In this document: positions 18,684 through 29,103 of the stretch, piece after piece
Numbering within the stretch: position 1 is the first letter of the stretch
Layout of the letters: every line of letters starts with the position of its first letter
Assembly: GCA_964247725.1 (NCBI GenBank)
Contig: CAXTVM010000013.1
Coordinates: 1 to 64,000, forward strand
Source of the DNA: Lichenicola sp964247725
GTDB taxonomy: Bacteria; Pseudomonadota; Alphaproteobacteria; Acetobacterales; Acetobacteraceae
Reading direction: 5' to 3'
DNA: 64,000 nucleotides
The notes under the pieces: generated by a model
The model's input: only the letters and a program-made list of their open reading frames with translations
What the model was told of the DNA's origin: nothing
The model's database searches: none
Position numbers and translations under genes: made by a program

Positions 18684-18816
18684 AAGGCCAAGGGCTTTGT
18701 CCCGGACTCAAGACTCAGATTCCTTAGGGTATTACCTCCATATGGAAACTATCTTCTTACGAATAGGGGTTTGGGGCCCGCGGCCCCAACGGGTCCAGGG
18801 CAGAGTCCTGGCCTTT
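18684..18816. repeat. Palindromic intergenic element, copy 1
   Basis: The right part (from about 18763) contains TTTGGGGCCCGCGGCCCCAA and then GGGTCCAGGGCAGAGTCCTG, nearly identical to copy 3. The left arm (AAGGCCAAGGGCTTTGTCCC) is more diverged. The GC-rich arms can fold into hairpins and the centre is AT-richer. The element lies between the ABC-F start and the body of the oxygenase gene, and its right part is read as coding sequence by that gene. Confidence 0.85.
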
Positions 18817-19500
18817 CCTCCCCGGAGTCCCGGGCGAAAAGTTGAACGCCACCGAGATCCGCGGCCGCAATCCGGCATAGGGCGTCACCGAGTGGATCAG
18901 CCAGGCCGGGAACAGCACCAGGGTCCCAGCCCGCGGCGTCACCGCCTGCCCGCCGCCCTCCCCGGCGCAGGCCTCGATCGCGCAGCGCAGGTGCGGCGCC
19001 ACCATGGTCGGCAGGATGCCGCGCGGATCGGCCAGCTCCAGCAACCCGCCCGCCGCCGGGTCGGTATCGGCATCGCCGTCATCGACCCAGTACACCCCGG
19101 ACCAATAGGCGCCGGCATGGCCGTGCGGCCGGTTGCCGTCACCGGCGCGGTTGACGTTGGCCCAGGCGGCGATGCGCCAGCCGACCCGCGCCGGCACCAG
19201 CCGGCCATGCCGCTCGGTCGCCGTCATCTCGTCGGCCAGCTGGCGGGCGCCGTCCAGCAGCGCCCGCCCGGCTGGCCCGCACCAGGACTGGAACTCCGCC
19301 GAGTGCCAGCCGCCCTGGTTGCTGACTACGACGCCGCGCTCGACCCGCTCGCGCTCCAGCACGGTGGCGGCGAGCTCGGCGTTGAGCGCGGCGGCCCCCC
19401 TCAACCGGGCCGCGACCAGCGGCGTCGGGAACAGCCCGCGCGCGGCGATGGAGCCCGGCTCGAAGGCGTCGATCTCGGAGGTGTCGGGGGGATTGATCAT
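18757..19500 (-). CDS. 2OG-Fe(II) oxygenase (TIGR02466-like) with repeat-encoded tail
   Basis: Protein of 247 residues from ATG at 19500 (MINPPDTSEIDAFEPG). It matches the putative 2-oxoglutarate/iron oxygenase family TIGR02466: a conserved core with iron ligands H126 and/or H128 in NRPHGHAGAYWSGVYWVD, H203 in VLFPAWLIHSV and the 2-oxoglutarate-binding arginine in RPRISVAFN (about R214). Substrate unknown. Family members normally end just after the ISVAFN strand. Here the frame continues into palindromic element copy 1, which supplies about 18 further residues (GQDSALDPLGPRAPNPYS) and the TAA stop, so the tail is probably a recent addition. The gene is divergent from the Lrp regulator, starting 64 bases away. 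Confidence 0.85.
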   Translation of the reverse strand: MINPPDTSEIDAFEPGSIAARGLFPTPLVAARLRGAAALNAELAATVLERERVERGVVVSNQGGWHSAEFQSWCGPAGRALLDGARQLADEMTATERHGRLVPARVGWRIAAWANVNRAGDGNRPHGHAGAYWSGVYWVDDGDADTDPAAGGLLELADPRGILPTMVAPHLRCAIEACAGEGGGQAVTPRAGTLVLFPAWLIHSVTPYAGLRPRISVAFNFSPGTPGRKGQDSALDPLGPRAPNPYS

Positions 19501-19563
19501 CCCGTTGAGCCTGCCACACCCGCCCTCGATTGACAGCCGGGCCGCGACGGCTACCGTCCGGCC

Positions 19564-19992
19564 ATGCAGCCCGATGCCCTCGACCGGCAGCTCATCGAGT
19601 TGCTGACCGCCAACGCGCGACTGCCTGCCGCAGCGCTCGGCCGCCGGCTCGGCCTGTCGCGTACCACGGTGCAGAGCCGGATCGAGCGCCTGGAGCGGAG
19701 CGGCACCATCCTCGGCTACACCGTCCGGGCCGGCGCCGAGGGCGATCTCCGGGTGAAGGCGCACGTGCTGATCACGCTGGCGCCCAAGCGCACCGCCGCG
19801 GTCGAGGCCACGCTGCGCCGCATCGCGCAGATCCGCGAGCTGTATGCGGTGAGCGGTCCGGTCGACCTCGTCGCCGTGATCGGCGGCGCCTCGACCGACG
19901 AGCTCGACCGCATCATCGACCAGATCGGGGGGCTCGACGGCGTGGTGCGCACCAATTCGATGATCCTGCTGTCGACCCGGATCGCGCGATGA
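19564..19992 (+). CDS. Lrp/AsnC-family transcriptional regulator
   Basis: Protein of 142 residues. An N-terminal winged helix-turn-helix (ALDRQLIELLTANARLPAAA, recognition helix TTVQSRIERLERSG) is followed by a RAM/AsnC ligand-binding domain (residues ~65-140) with the typical GPVDLVAVIGG turn. Its stop overlaps the ATG of the next gene by four bases, so both are in one transcript and the regulator very probably controls that gene. As the partner acts in lysine breakdown in characterised relatives, lysine or a catabolite is a reasonable candidate effector; this is inference. It also shares a 64-base divergent promoter region with the oxygenase gene. Confidence 0.92.
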   Translation: MQPDALDRQLIELLTANARLPAAALGRRLGLSRTTVQSRIERLERSGTILGYTVRAGAEGDLRVKAHVLITLAPKRTAAVEATLRRIAQIRELYAVSGPVDLVAVIGGASTDELDRIIDQIGGLDGVVRTNSMILLSTRIAR

Positions 19993-21206
19993 CGGACCAC
20001 GACGCCTTCATCGACCCCGACCGCCTCCGCGCCCGGTTCTCGGAGGCGCTGTCTGGGATGTATCGCCGCGAGGTGCCGCTCTACGGTACACTGCTGGAGC
20101 TGGTGGCAGGCTCCGGCAGCGACCCCCGCCTGCGGGTCGAGCGGCACGGCGCCATCCGCCTCGGGCATGCGGACGAGCTCCGCGGCGTCCGCCGGCTGTT
20201 CGCGGTCATGGGGATGCACCCCGTCGGCCATTACGACTTGGCGGCGGCCGGCATTCCGGTGCACTCGACCGCCTTCCGCCCGATCCTGCCGGCGGCGCTG
20301 GCGGCGAGCCCGTTCCGCGTGTTCACTTCGCTGCTGCGGCTCGATCTGATCGCGGACGCGGCACTGCGCGACGAGGCCGCCGCCATCCTGTCCCGCCGGC
20401 GCATCTTCACCGAGCGCGTGCTGGAGCTGATCGCGCTGGCCGAGGCCGAGGGCGGGCTGCCCGCGCGCTGCGCCGACGCCTTCATCGCCGAGGCGCTGCA
20501 CACCTTCCGCTGGCACCGCACCGCTGCAGTCGATGCCGCCACCTACGGCCGGTTCAAGGCCGCCCATCCGCTCGTGGCCGACGTGGTCTGCTTTCACGGC
20601 CCGCACATCAACCACCTGACGCCGCGCACCGCGGACATCGATGCGGCGCACGCTGCGATGCGCGCGCGCGGCATGAACCCGAAGCCCGTCATCGAGGGAC
20701 CGCCGCGCCGCCGGGTGCCGATCCTGCTGCGGCAGACCAGCTTCCTCGCCCTGGACGAGGCGGTGCGGTTCGCCGACGGCATGACCGGGGTCCACACCGC
20801 CCGATTCGGCGAGATCGAGCAGCGCGGCGCGGCGCTGACGCTCAAGGGTCGCGCGCTCCACGACCGGCTGTTAGGGCAGATGCACGCGGCGCTGGAAGCC
20901 GGGGTTCCGCACGCCGAGGCGGAAGCGGTGTTCGCCACGTTCCCGGACGACCCGGGCGAGCTGCACGCGGAGGGGCTCGCCTTCTTCCGGCCGGGCACGC
21001 ACGACCCGATCCTGTACGAGGACTTCCTGCCGGTGAGTGCCGCCGGCATCTTCCGCTCCAATCTCGGGACCGGGGAAGCCGGCGGCACCGAAACGCCGCT
21101 CGCCGCGTCCGGCCGCGAAGCCTTCGAGGCCGCCCTCGGCGCGCCGGTCGCCGACGAGATGGCGCTCTATGCGCGCGAAGCCGGGATGCTGGAGGCCGAT
21201 GCCTAA
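19989..21206 (+). CDS. hglS: 2-oxoadipate dioxygenase/decarboxylase (HglS/YdcJ, DUF1338)
   Basis: Member of the VOC-superfamily enzymes that convert 2-oxoadipate to D-2-hydroxyglutarate in D-lysine catabolism (known from Pseudomonas putida HglS). The 405-residue sequence has the hallmark MGMHPVGHYDL and VHSTAFRP segments (H92 as a metal ligand, an arginine at 97 for substrate), HINHLTPR (residues 206-213, second metal histidine) and FGEIEQRG with E275 as the likely third ligand. It overlaps the Lrp gene by ATGA. Its stop overlaps the convergent Nudix gene stop by two bases. Length is somewhat shorter than the Pseudomonas enzyme. No other lysine-catabolism gene is seen in the window, so the pathway link rests on family knowledge. 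Confidence 0.88.
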   Translation: MTDHDAFIDPDRLRARFSEALSGMYRREVPLYGTLLELVAGSGSDPRLRVERHGAIRLGHADELRGVRRLFAVMGMHPVGHYDLAAAGIPVHSTAFRPILPAALAASPFRVFTSLLRLDLIADAALRDEAAAILSRRRIFTERVLELIALAEAEGGLPARCADAFIAEALHTFRWHRTAAVDAATYGRFKAAHPLVADVVCFHGPHINHLTPRTADIDAAHAAMRARGMNPKPVIEGPPRRRVPILLRQTSFLALDEAVRFADGMTGVHTARFGEIEQRGAALTLKGRALHDRLLGQMHAALEAGVPHAEAEAVFATFPDDPGELHAEGLAFFRPGTHDPILYEDFLPVSAAGIFRSNLGTGEAGGTETPLAASGREAFEAALGAPVADEMALYAREAGMLEADA

Positions 21207-21781
21207 GCCGCCTCCCCCTGCAGGATGCCGGCCAGCCGCACCAGGATCGCCGCCGTCGCCCCCCAGACGTCGTGCTCGGGATGCGGCCACGACCAGGTTC
21301 CGGCCCGCGGCCCGTCGGTGATGCGCCGCGGCGCGTCCGGATCGGTCAGCACGCCGAGCGGGAGCCGGAAGATCGCCGCCACCTCGTCCGCCGAGGCCCG
21401 CCATGTCGCCCGCGGCGACAGCAGGGCGACGATCGGCACGATGGTGAAGCGGCCGGCGATCGTCGGCTGGTCCGGCAGCCGGCCCATCACCTCGGCCAGG
21501 GACGGATCGAGTCCGATCTCCTCGCCCGCCTCGCGCAGCGCGGTCGCCACCGCGTCCGCATCCTGCGGATCCGCCCGGCCGCCCGGGAAGCTGACCTGCC
21601 CGGCATGGTGGCGCAGCAGCGCCGAGCGCCGGGTCAGCAGCACGAACGGCGCCGAAGCTAGCACGATCGGCACCAGCACCGCGGCAGCCTCGACCGTTCT
21701 GCCTGCTTGATCGGGCCAGGGCGACGGTCGCGCCGGCGGCAGCCGGCTCAGCCGGTCGCGCAGCCAGTCCTCGAACGGCAT
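21203..21781 (-). CDS. CoA pyrophosphatase (Nudix hydrolase, NudL-like)
   Basis: Hydrolyses CoA and its derivatives to 3',5'-ADP and phosphopantetheine. From ATG at 21781 it has 192 residues; another ATG at 21814 would add eleven, and neither has a clear ribosome-binding site. The CoA-specific motif LLTRRSALLRHHAGQVSFPG lies directly before the Nudix box, which reads GGRADPQDADAVATALREAG followed by EEIGL, with the usual D in place of the first E for this subfamily. No membrane segment. The preceding anti-sigma gene ends 64 bases upstream on the same strand. Confidence 0.92.
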   Translation of the reverse strand: MPFEDWLRDRLSRLPPARPSPWPDQAGRTVEAAAVLVPIVLASAPFVLLTRRSALLRHHAGQVSFPGGRADPQDADAVATALREAGEEIGLDPSLAEVMGRLPDQPTIAGRFTIVPIVALLSPRATWRASADEVAAIFRLPLGVLTDPDAPRRITDGPRAGTWSWPHPEHDVWGATAAILVRLAGILQGEAA

Positions 21782-21845
21782 GGCGGATAGGCCCGGCGCG
21801 TGAACTGATCCCATCGGCCCCGCATACCGCGCGGCCGGTGCCACG

Positions 21846-22592
21846 TCACTCCGCGCGGGCGAGGGCGCCGCCATACAGCACCGGGCCGGTCGGCAGCCCG
21901 GTCGGCGACCCCCCCTTCGGCTCCAGGCTGACCAGGATCTGCACCGCGCCGGCCGGAACGGCGCCGGCGGCCAGGCGCAGGCCGCCGGCCGGCAGCACGC
22001 CCAGCGCTCGCGGCGCCTTGGCGCCCGCGGGCAGCGACCAGAGTTCGAGGTCGCGACCGGACGGCACCGCCTCCGGCCGCAGCGGCCGCACCGACAGCGC
22101 GCCGTCCGGGCCCGCCTCCACCACGAAGGCGGCCGGGCTGGCGCCGATCGGCGAGAGCGCCGCGACCACCGTCGGCTGCGACCCGGCCGGCGGCTGCCGC
22201 GACAGCACGGCGATCCCGGCGAAGGTTGCCGCAAGCAGGAAGCCTGCCGCGGCGAGGCCGCGCCAGATGCCCACCTTGGCCAGGCCAGCGTCCCGGTCTT
22301 GGTTCGGCCGCAGCGTCGTCACGGAGGCGCCCTCCCCTGGAGATGCCTGGGGGGATGCCCCGACACTCGCCTCGATCCGCAGCCACAGCGCCGCCGGCGG
22401 TGCGATCGGCGCCATCAGGGTGGCGAGCGGCGTCAGGCGTCGCTCCCAATCGGTGATGGCAGCGGCCAGCGCCGGATCGCCGGCGGCCTCTGCCAGCACG
22501 CGGGCGGCCTCGTCGGCCGGCAGCGTGCCCAGCACGTACTCGCCGGCGAGCACCACGATCTCGTCCGCGGGTCCCGGGTCGATGCCGCTCAT
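21846..22592 (-). CDS. Anti-sigma factor, RskA-like
   Basis: Protein of 248 residues. The N-terminal cytoplasmic region (EYVLGTLPADEAARVLAEAA, residues 18-37; DWERRLTPLATLMAPI) matches the anti-sigma-K/ZAS-like helices that hold an ECF sigma factor. A single membrane helix at about 108-130 is followed by a periplasmic beta-rich domain (residues 135-248) of the RskA type (ELWSLPAGAKAPRALGVLPA). The start ATG at 22592 overlaps the stop of the sigma gene by ATGA, which supports the pairing. Release would be by proteolysis or a redox/other periplasmic cue, not visible in sequence. Confidence 0.9.
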   Translation of the reverse strand: MSGIDPGPADEIVVLAGEYVLGTLPADEAARVLAEAAGDPALAAAITDWERRLTPLATLMAPIAPPAALWLRIEASVGASPQASPGEGASVTTLRPNQDRDAGLAKVGIWRGLAAAGFLLAATFAGIAVLSRQPPAGSQPTVVAALSPIGASPAAFVVEAGPDGALSVRPLRPEAVPSGRDLELWSLPAGAKAPRALGVLPAGGLRLAAGAVPAGAVQILVSLEPKGGSPTGLPTGPVLYGGALARAE

Positions 22593-23152
22593 GATTCGAG
22601 ACACCGGCGCAGGCCGAGCAGCGCCCGCCGCACCCAGGACTTCACGGTGCCGAGCGGCGCCTGCAGGCGCGCCGCCAGCTCGCTGTGCGACAGCCCGTCC
22701 ATGAAGGCGAGCAGGACCACCTTGCGCTGGTCCTCGTCGAGCTCGCGCAGGCAGCGATGCAGCGCCGCCCCATCGGCCCGCTCGCCGAGCTGCTGCAGGA
22801 TGTCGGGCGACGGGTCCGGCTCGTCCTCGCGCTCGTGGCCATACTGCTCGCGCGAGCGGCGGCGCAGGATGTCGATGGCGCGGTAGCGCACCAGGCTGGT
22901 CAGCCACGCCTCGGCGGCGCCGCGGGCCGGATCGAACTGCGCCGAGCGCTGCCAGACCTGGATGAAGGCGTCGTGCACCGCGTCCGCGGCCAGCGCCGGC
23001 TGCTGCATCAGCCGCAGCGCCAGCGCGTAGAGGCGCGGCGACTGCAGCTCGTACAGGCGGCGGAACGCGCCGCGGTCGCCCTCCGCGCAGGCTCGCAGCA
23101 GCGAGGCGACGTCAGCCTCAGCCGGCGCGGCCCGCCCGTCCCGATCATCCAT
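22589..23152 (-). CDS. ECF-type RNA polymerase sigma factor (SigK-like)
   Basis: Sigma-70 family protein of 187 residues from ATG at 23152 (MDDRDGRAAPAEADV). Region 2 is clear (FRRLYELQSPRLYALALRLM, DAVHDAFIQVWQRSAQFD, AEAWLTSLVRYRAIDILRRR). Region 4 carries the helix-turn-helix LSHSELAARLQAPLGTVKSW. The adjacent RskA-like gene is its likely inhibitor, as in the SigK-RskA pair. An upstream in-frame start exists but would add 36 atypical residues. Target promoters are unknown; the pair probably autoregulates from the 163-base region 23153-23315. Confidence 0.93.
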   Translation of the reverse strand: MDDRDGRAAPAEADVASLLRACAEGDRGAFRRLYELQSPRLYALALRLMQQPALAADAVHDAFIQVWQRSAQFDPARGAAEAWLTSLVRYRAIDILRRRSREQYGHEREDEPDPSPDILQQLGERADGAALHRCLRELDEDQRKVVLLAFMDGLSHSELAARLQAPLGTVKSWVRRALLGLRRCLES

Positions 23153-23315
23153 ACCCCGGCGTGACCCCCGCAGCGTGGCGCCGAACATAGCCGACCGGAA
23201 CGAGCGTGGCGAGGCGGTCGCGGTGGTCGACCAGGACGGATGGACGATCGTTGCGGACATGCCTCCCTACGCGTGATCGGCGGCGGCGGATGACCCCGCA
23301 CCCGCCGGCCGCGCA

Positions 23316-24239
23316 TCACCCGCGCAGGAAGTCCAGGCAATGGTGCAGCGTCGGCGCCAGCCCATGCAGCGGCCGGCCGATCGCGCCGACGATCTCGACA
23401 TGGTCGATGCCGGGGTAGATCCGCTCCTGCACCGGGCCGCCTGCGGCCCGGATGCGCGCGGCGAGCCGGACGGTGTTGGCCGGCCGTACGGTCCGGTCGG
23501 CGCTGCCGGCGAGCAGCAGCATCGGCGGGTTGCGGCCGTCCACGTAGCTGATCGGCTGCGTGACCGCGGTCGCCGGTCCCGGCCCGAAGATTCGCCGCAG
23601 CCGCTCGGTGTCGAGCGGCAGGAAGTCGTATGGTCCGGCGAGCCCGATCGCGCGCGAGACGTCGCGCGCCGGCGACAGCCCGACCGCCCCCAACAGGCCG
23701 GGGTCTAGGGTCAGCATGGCGGCGTTGTAGGCGCCGGCGGAGTGCCCGGCCAGCGCCGGCGGCGCCGCGTCGCCGCCGAACCGCCCGGCGTGGGCGCGAG
23801 CCCACGCGAACGCCTGCGCGCAGTCGGCCAGGATCCCGCGCCAGCGCACCTGCGGGTAGAGCCGGTAGTCCGGGATGATCGTGAGGATGCCGTGCGCCGC
23901 GAAGGCGCCACCGACGAAGCCGTACATCCCCCGCGCACCGCGGGCCCAGCCGCCGCCGTAGATGAACACCATCGTCGGGAACGGCCCGGGCCCTGCGGGC
24001 CGGTAGACGTCGAGCCGCTGCCGTGGGTCCGGCCCATAGGCGATCCCGGCTGCGGCGAGGCGGCCGGGAGCCAGCGCGTTCAGCACCGAGGCGGGGGAAC
24101 ACGCCGTCAGCAGCAGGCCGGCCGGGACCGCCAGGGCGCCGAGCCGGCGGCGGCCAAGGTGGAGTTGGCCAAGGCGGGGGCGGTCGAGCCGGGGCGGGTC
24201 GGTCAGCCGAGCCGCTCGACGTAGTGGCCGTGCGCCCAT
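23316..24239 (-). CDS. Lipoprotein alpha/beta-hydrolase (carboxylesterase-like)
   Basis: Secreted or outer-membrane-anchored esterase of the BD-FAE/hormone-sensitive-lipase type. The oxyanion motif is YGGGWARGARG, the nucleophile lies in GHSAGAYNA, the acid in AGSADRTV and the histidine in GIDHVEIV. A lipobox, LLLTAC, follows a hydrophobic segment. The only ATG giving this signal is at 24239, inside the end of the preceding gene (37-base overlap), and it makes a long basic n-region; no other ATG, GTG or TTG start lies before the lipobox, so the start is uncertain. Substrate unknown. Confidence 0.78.
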   Translation of the reverse strand: MGARPLRRAARLTDPPRLDRPRLGQLHLGRRRLGALAVPAGLLLTACSPASVLNALAPGRLAAAGIAYGPDPRQRLDVYRPAGPGPFPTMVFIYGGGWARGARGMYGFVGGAFAAHGILTIIPDYRLYPQVRWRGILADCAQAFAWARAHAGRFGGDAAPPALAGHSAGAYNAAMLTLDPGLLGAVGLSPARDVSRAIGLAGPYDFLPLDTERLRRIFGPGPATAVTQPISYVDGRNPPMLLLAGSADRTVRPANTVRLAARIRAAGGPVQERIYPGIDHVEIVGAIGRPLHGLAPTLHHCLDFLRG

Positions 24240-24466
24240 ACCCAGCGATAGCCGTCCCAGCGCCAGTGGCCCGGCTGCCAGGCCCAGTACGGGTGCTCGC
24301 GCGGCGGCGGCGGCCGCTGCTCGACGATCACCGCCGGCGGCGGCGGCCGAACTACGACCGGCGCGGTCCGATACACCACGCGCGGCGGCGGCGGCGGCGC
24401 CTCGTAGATGCAGCCGGCCAGGAACACGGCCGAGAGGCTGGGCAGGGCGAGGCGTCGTAGGCGCAT
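24203..24466 (-). CDS. Small WxxGxW/YxWGxW-repeat-like lipoprotein
   Basis: Protein of 87 residues from ATG at 24466, which has AAGGATG eight bases before it; an ATG at 24475 is an alternative. A signal peptide ends in the lipobox LAGC. Pro-rich repeats (EAPPPPPRVVYRTAP, VVVRPPPPAVIVEQ) are followed by a C-terminal aromatic motif YWAWQPGHWRWDGYRWVW. Such tryptophan repeats are typical of small envelope lipoproteins of proteobacteria with unknown function. It overlaps the esterase gene and lies 34 bases after the MFS gene, so the three may be co-transcribed. Confidence 0.8.
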   Translation of the reverse strand: MRLRRLALPSLSAVFLAGCIYEAPPPPPRVVYRTAPVVVRPPPPAVIVEQRPPPPREHPYWAWQPGHWRWDGYRWVWAHGHYVERLG

Positions 24467-24500
24467 GGGGATCATCCTTGCAGTCCATGGCCGATCCGGC

Positions 24501-25925
24501 TCATCCGGACAACGGCCGCGCCACCTGCTCCAGCGACTTGCCTTCCGCATCGACGCCGAACCGCAACGCCATGCAGGCCGCCGCGATCATCAGCACTCCG
24601 GCGCCGGCATAGCCGTAGGCCAGCGGCACCATGCCGCCGGCCTGGATCAGCCAGCCGAACAGCGAGGGCGCCCCCACGCCGCCGATCAGCGTGCCCAGCA
24701 CGAAGAACACCGAGATCGCCATCGCCCGCGTCTCCAGCGGGAAGATCTCGCTCGCGGTGAGGTAGGCGGCGCTGGCGGCGGGCGACGCGAAGAAGAAGAT
24801 CGCCACCCAGCCGGCGGTCTGGGTGACGGCGGAGAGCGCTCCGCGGGCGAACAGCCAGGCCACCGCGATGATCAGCAGGCCGGACACGCCGTAGGTGGCG
24901 AAGATCATGCGACGCCGACCGACGGTGTCGAACAGCGGTCCCAGCAGCACCACGCCCAGCACGTTGGCCAGCGCCAGCGGCAGGATGAACAGCCCGACCC
25001 GGTGCGGCGCCACCCCCTGGTCGTGGGTCAGCACCTGGCCGTAGGTGAAGAACACCGCGTTGTAGAGGAACGCCTGCGCCGCCATCATCAGCAGCGCCAG
25101 CGCCGAGCGGAGCTTGTACTCCGCCCACATGGTCCGCAGGATCAGCCCGAAGCCGAACACCCGCTGCGGATGCACGGCGAGGCGGTCGTGCACCGGCGGC
25201 AGGGCGGCGCCGATGGCGGCCTCGACGCGGGCCTCGATCTGCGCGGTGGCGGCGTCGGCCGCCTCGTGCTGCCCGTGCGTGACGAGCCAGCGCGGGCTCT
25301 CGGGCACCCAGCGCCGCAGCATCAGCACCAGCAGCCCGAGCACGCCGCCGATCGCGAACCCGTAGCGCCAGCCGCCCGGGAACGAGCCGTCGTCCCGCAC
25401 CAGCAGCAGCGCCGCCACCGCGCCGGCGGCGGCGCCGAACCAGTACGAGCCGTTTACCAGCAGGTCGACGCGGCCGCGCACCCGGGCCGGGATCAGCTCG
25501 TCGATCGCCGAGTTGATCGCCGAATACTCGCCGCCGATGCCGAGCCCGGTCAGGAACCGGAACAGCACGAAGCTGGTGAAATTCCACGAGCAGGCGGTGG
25601 CCAGCACGCTCAGGATGTAGATGCCCAACGTCACGCTGAAGATCCGCCTGCGGCCGACCCGGTCGGTGAGCCAGCCGAACAGCAGCGCGCCCGCCACCGC
25701 GCCGGCGAGGTAGAGCGACGCCGCCAGGCCGATGTCGGCAGCCGACAGCCCCAGCGTCGCCGGGCTTTCCAGCGCCGGGCCGATCGAGCCGACGATGGTG
25801 ACCTCGAGCCCGTCAAGGATCCAGGTGATGCCGAGCGCTGCCACCACCAGCAGATGGAAGCGGGACCACGGCAGCCGGTCGAGCCGGGCCGGGATGTCGG
25901 TATGGATCACGGCGGGAGCGGTCAC
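24501..25925 (-). CDS. MFS transporter (sugar/metabolite porter type)
   Basis: Inner-membrane secondary transporter of about 474 residues with twelve predicted helices. The cytoplasmic MFS loop motif WLTDRVGRRRIF follows helix 2 and its counterpart LFDTVGRRRMIF lies between helices 8 and 9. RFLTGLGIGGEYSAINSAI is typical of the sugar-porter/AAHS-like group. The GTG at 25925 is chosen because AGGA lies nine bases before it; a GTG at 25943 would add six residues. Substrate cannot be inferred from the sequence. Palindromic element copy 2 lies upstream, between this gene and acs. Confidence 0.88.
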   Translation of the reverse strand: MTAPAVIHTDIPARLDRLPWSRFHLLVVAALGITWILDGLEVTIVGSIGPALESPATLGLSAADIGLAASLYLAGAVAGALLFGWLTDRVGRRRIFSVTLGIYILSVLATACSWNFTSFVLFRFLTGLGIGGEYSAINSAIDELIPARVRGRVDLLVNGSYWFGAAAGAVAALLLVRDDGSFPGGWRYGFAIGGVLGLLVLMLRRWVPESPRWLVTHGQHEAADAATAQIEARVEAAIGAALPPVHDRLAVHPQRVFGFGLILRTMWAEYKLRSALALLMMAAQAFLYNAVFFTYGQVLTHDQGVAPHRVGLFILPLALANVLGVVLLGPLFDTVGRRRMIFATYGVSGLLIIAVAWLFARGALSAVTQTAGWVAIFFFASPAASAAYLTASEIFPLETRAMAISVFFVLGTLIGGVGAPSLFGWLIQAGGMVPLAYGYAGAGVLMIAAACMALRFGVDAEGKSLEQVARPLSG

Positions 25926-26005
25926 GGGGGCAGTTCCTGGCACAGGGCCTGCGGATCAGGAAGGCCAGGGCAGAGCCCACGCACGGCTACCGCATGAGGA
26001 AGAAG

Positions 26006-26157
26006 AAGGCCAGGGGCCTTGCCCCTGGACCCCAGTGGGGCCGCGGGCTCCAGGCCCCGATTCATAAGAAAATAGTCTCATGCAGGAACTATCTCCTTAA
26101 CGAATCGGGGTTTTGGGGCTCGCGGCCCCAACGGATCCACGGCAGCGCCCTGGCCTT
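26006..26157. repeat. Palindromic intergenic element, copy 2
   Basis: The left arm AAGGCCAGGGGCCTTGCCCC folds on itself, then GTGGGGCCGCGGGCTCCA. The right arm has TTTTGGGGCTCGCGGCCCCA and then a decayed GGATCCACGGCAGCGCCCTG. The central CCGATTCATAAG/CTTAACGAATCGG pairs across the loop. It sits between the 3' end of acs and the 5' end of the MFS gene. Solo arm-like fragments flank it at about 25959-25978 and 26190-26210. Confidence 0.85.
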
Positions 26158-26208
26158 CTCCCTCCACGTCTCCTCAGAAGCGATAGCCCTGAGAGCCCCT
26201 GGCCTGCC

Positions 26209-28158
<1,950 letters not shown>

Positions 28159-28492
28159 CGGCGCCCCCGGCAGGTCGGCTTGCCGCCGCTTCCCGCATGA
28201 GTATCGTCGGCCCGAGCGGCGCCCGAGGTCAATCGGCGCACGATACCGTGCCTGAACCGTCCCCATCCGCGAGGCGCATGAAAAACACCCATTCGCCACA
28301 GGTGCGGCGGCAACGATCGTCCGTCGGCGATGTTGCAATGTTGTGACAGCCTTGCACGCTGCAGGTCTTGCGGAATGGGTAGAGCCGTATGACGTTCAGC
28401 GCACGGGCGAAGTCCGTCGCAACCGAGTCCCGCGCAAGACGGGACCGTCGTCAATCTGCCGCCAATAGGGTGGCATGGGGAGATTTCAGACC
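28159..28492. other. 334-base region upstream of acs
   Basis: Divergent spacer between acs (minus) and a small plus-strand frame. It must hold the acs promoter. I found no convincing -35/-10 or -24/-12 pair and no RNA gene; open frames here are shadows of neighbours or lack start signals. Confidence 0.45.
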
Positions 28493-28699
28493 ATGCAGAC
28501 CGATTTTACCAACGAGGATCTCAGCGCCATCCGCGATGCGGTCCCGCATCTCGACCTGGTCGCGATCCGGTCGCTACGCCGCGCGGGTTACGACATCGTC
28601 CGGAGCGAGCCGGCCGTAGAGAGCAGGCGTACGCTCTGGAACCTGATCCCTTGCCCGATGACCACGCAGGCGCTGGTTCCCGAGCACGCCGCCGAGTAG
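28493..28699 (+). CDS. Small hypothetical protein
   Basis: Possible protein of 68 residues (MQTDFTNEDLSAIRDAVPHL...). The ATG at 28493 is preceded by GGGGAG at about ten bases, better than the alternative ATG at 28475. The first half is an amphipathic helical region; the C-terminal half looks less ordered. No family recognised. Support is limited to the ribosome-binding site and acceptable codon use in a stretch without other genes. Confidence 0.4.
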   Translation: MQTDFTNEDLSAIRDAVPHLDLVAIRSLRRAGYDIVRSEPAVESRRTLWNLIPCPMTTQALVPEHAAE

Positions 28700-29103
28700 T
28701 CCCACTCGGCCCGGACGGTGTGATCCTCTGCCACGGCGGCGCCTTGGCGGCTCGCGCCGCCAGCGAGGGCGGGTGCGCCGTAGGACGGGACGGAGCAGTG
28801 GTCGATCCCGATCGTTGGACGACGCGTCCTGATCCACAGCTCGGGCGGCAGCGGCAGATGACGTCCCGTGCCAATACGCCTGGACATCATGCTGGCGCCG
28901 AACGCTAACGGCGAACGCCTCGACAACGTTAGGACATTTGCGACCGCTCGGCATTGCGGCGACCAAACACTTTAGCAGGTTCGTGTCATCAACTGCCGGC
29001 CTCCCGTTCGGGCAGCAACTGGTGACGCGAGCCGGAACGAACTTCTTCCCAATCCCGTCAACGACGATCAGCTCCCGAGCTTGCCGGCGCCCCTGACTTC
29101 TTT
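28700..29103. other. 404-base region without a supported gene
   Basis: Lies between the small frame and the 3' end of the RND adaptor gene. GC content is lower than in the flanks. The overlapping minus-strand frames have unusual composition and no ribosome-binding sites. No terminator, RNA gene or repeat was recognised. Confidence 0.45.

Noticed and set aside
18684..18816. Palindromic element as an insertion sequence
   Set aside because: It has no transposase gene and is only about 130-160 bases; target-site duplications could not be seen, so only a small non-autonomous repeat is supported.
28521..28966. Three overlapping minus-strand frames opposite the small hypothetical gene
   Set aside because: Low-complexity, mutually exclusive frames without start signals; none resembles a protein family.
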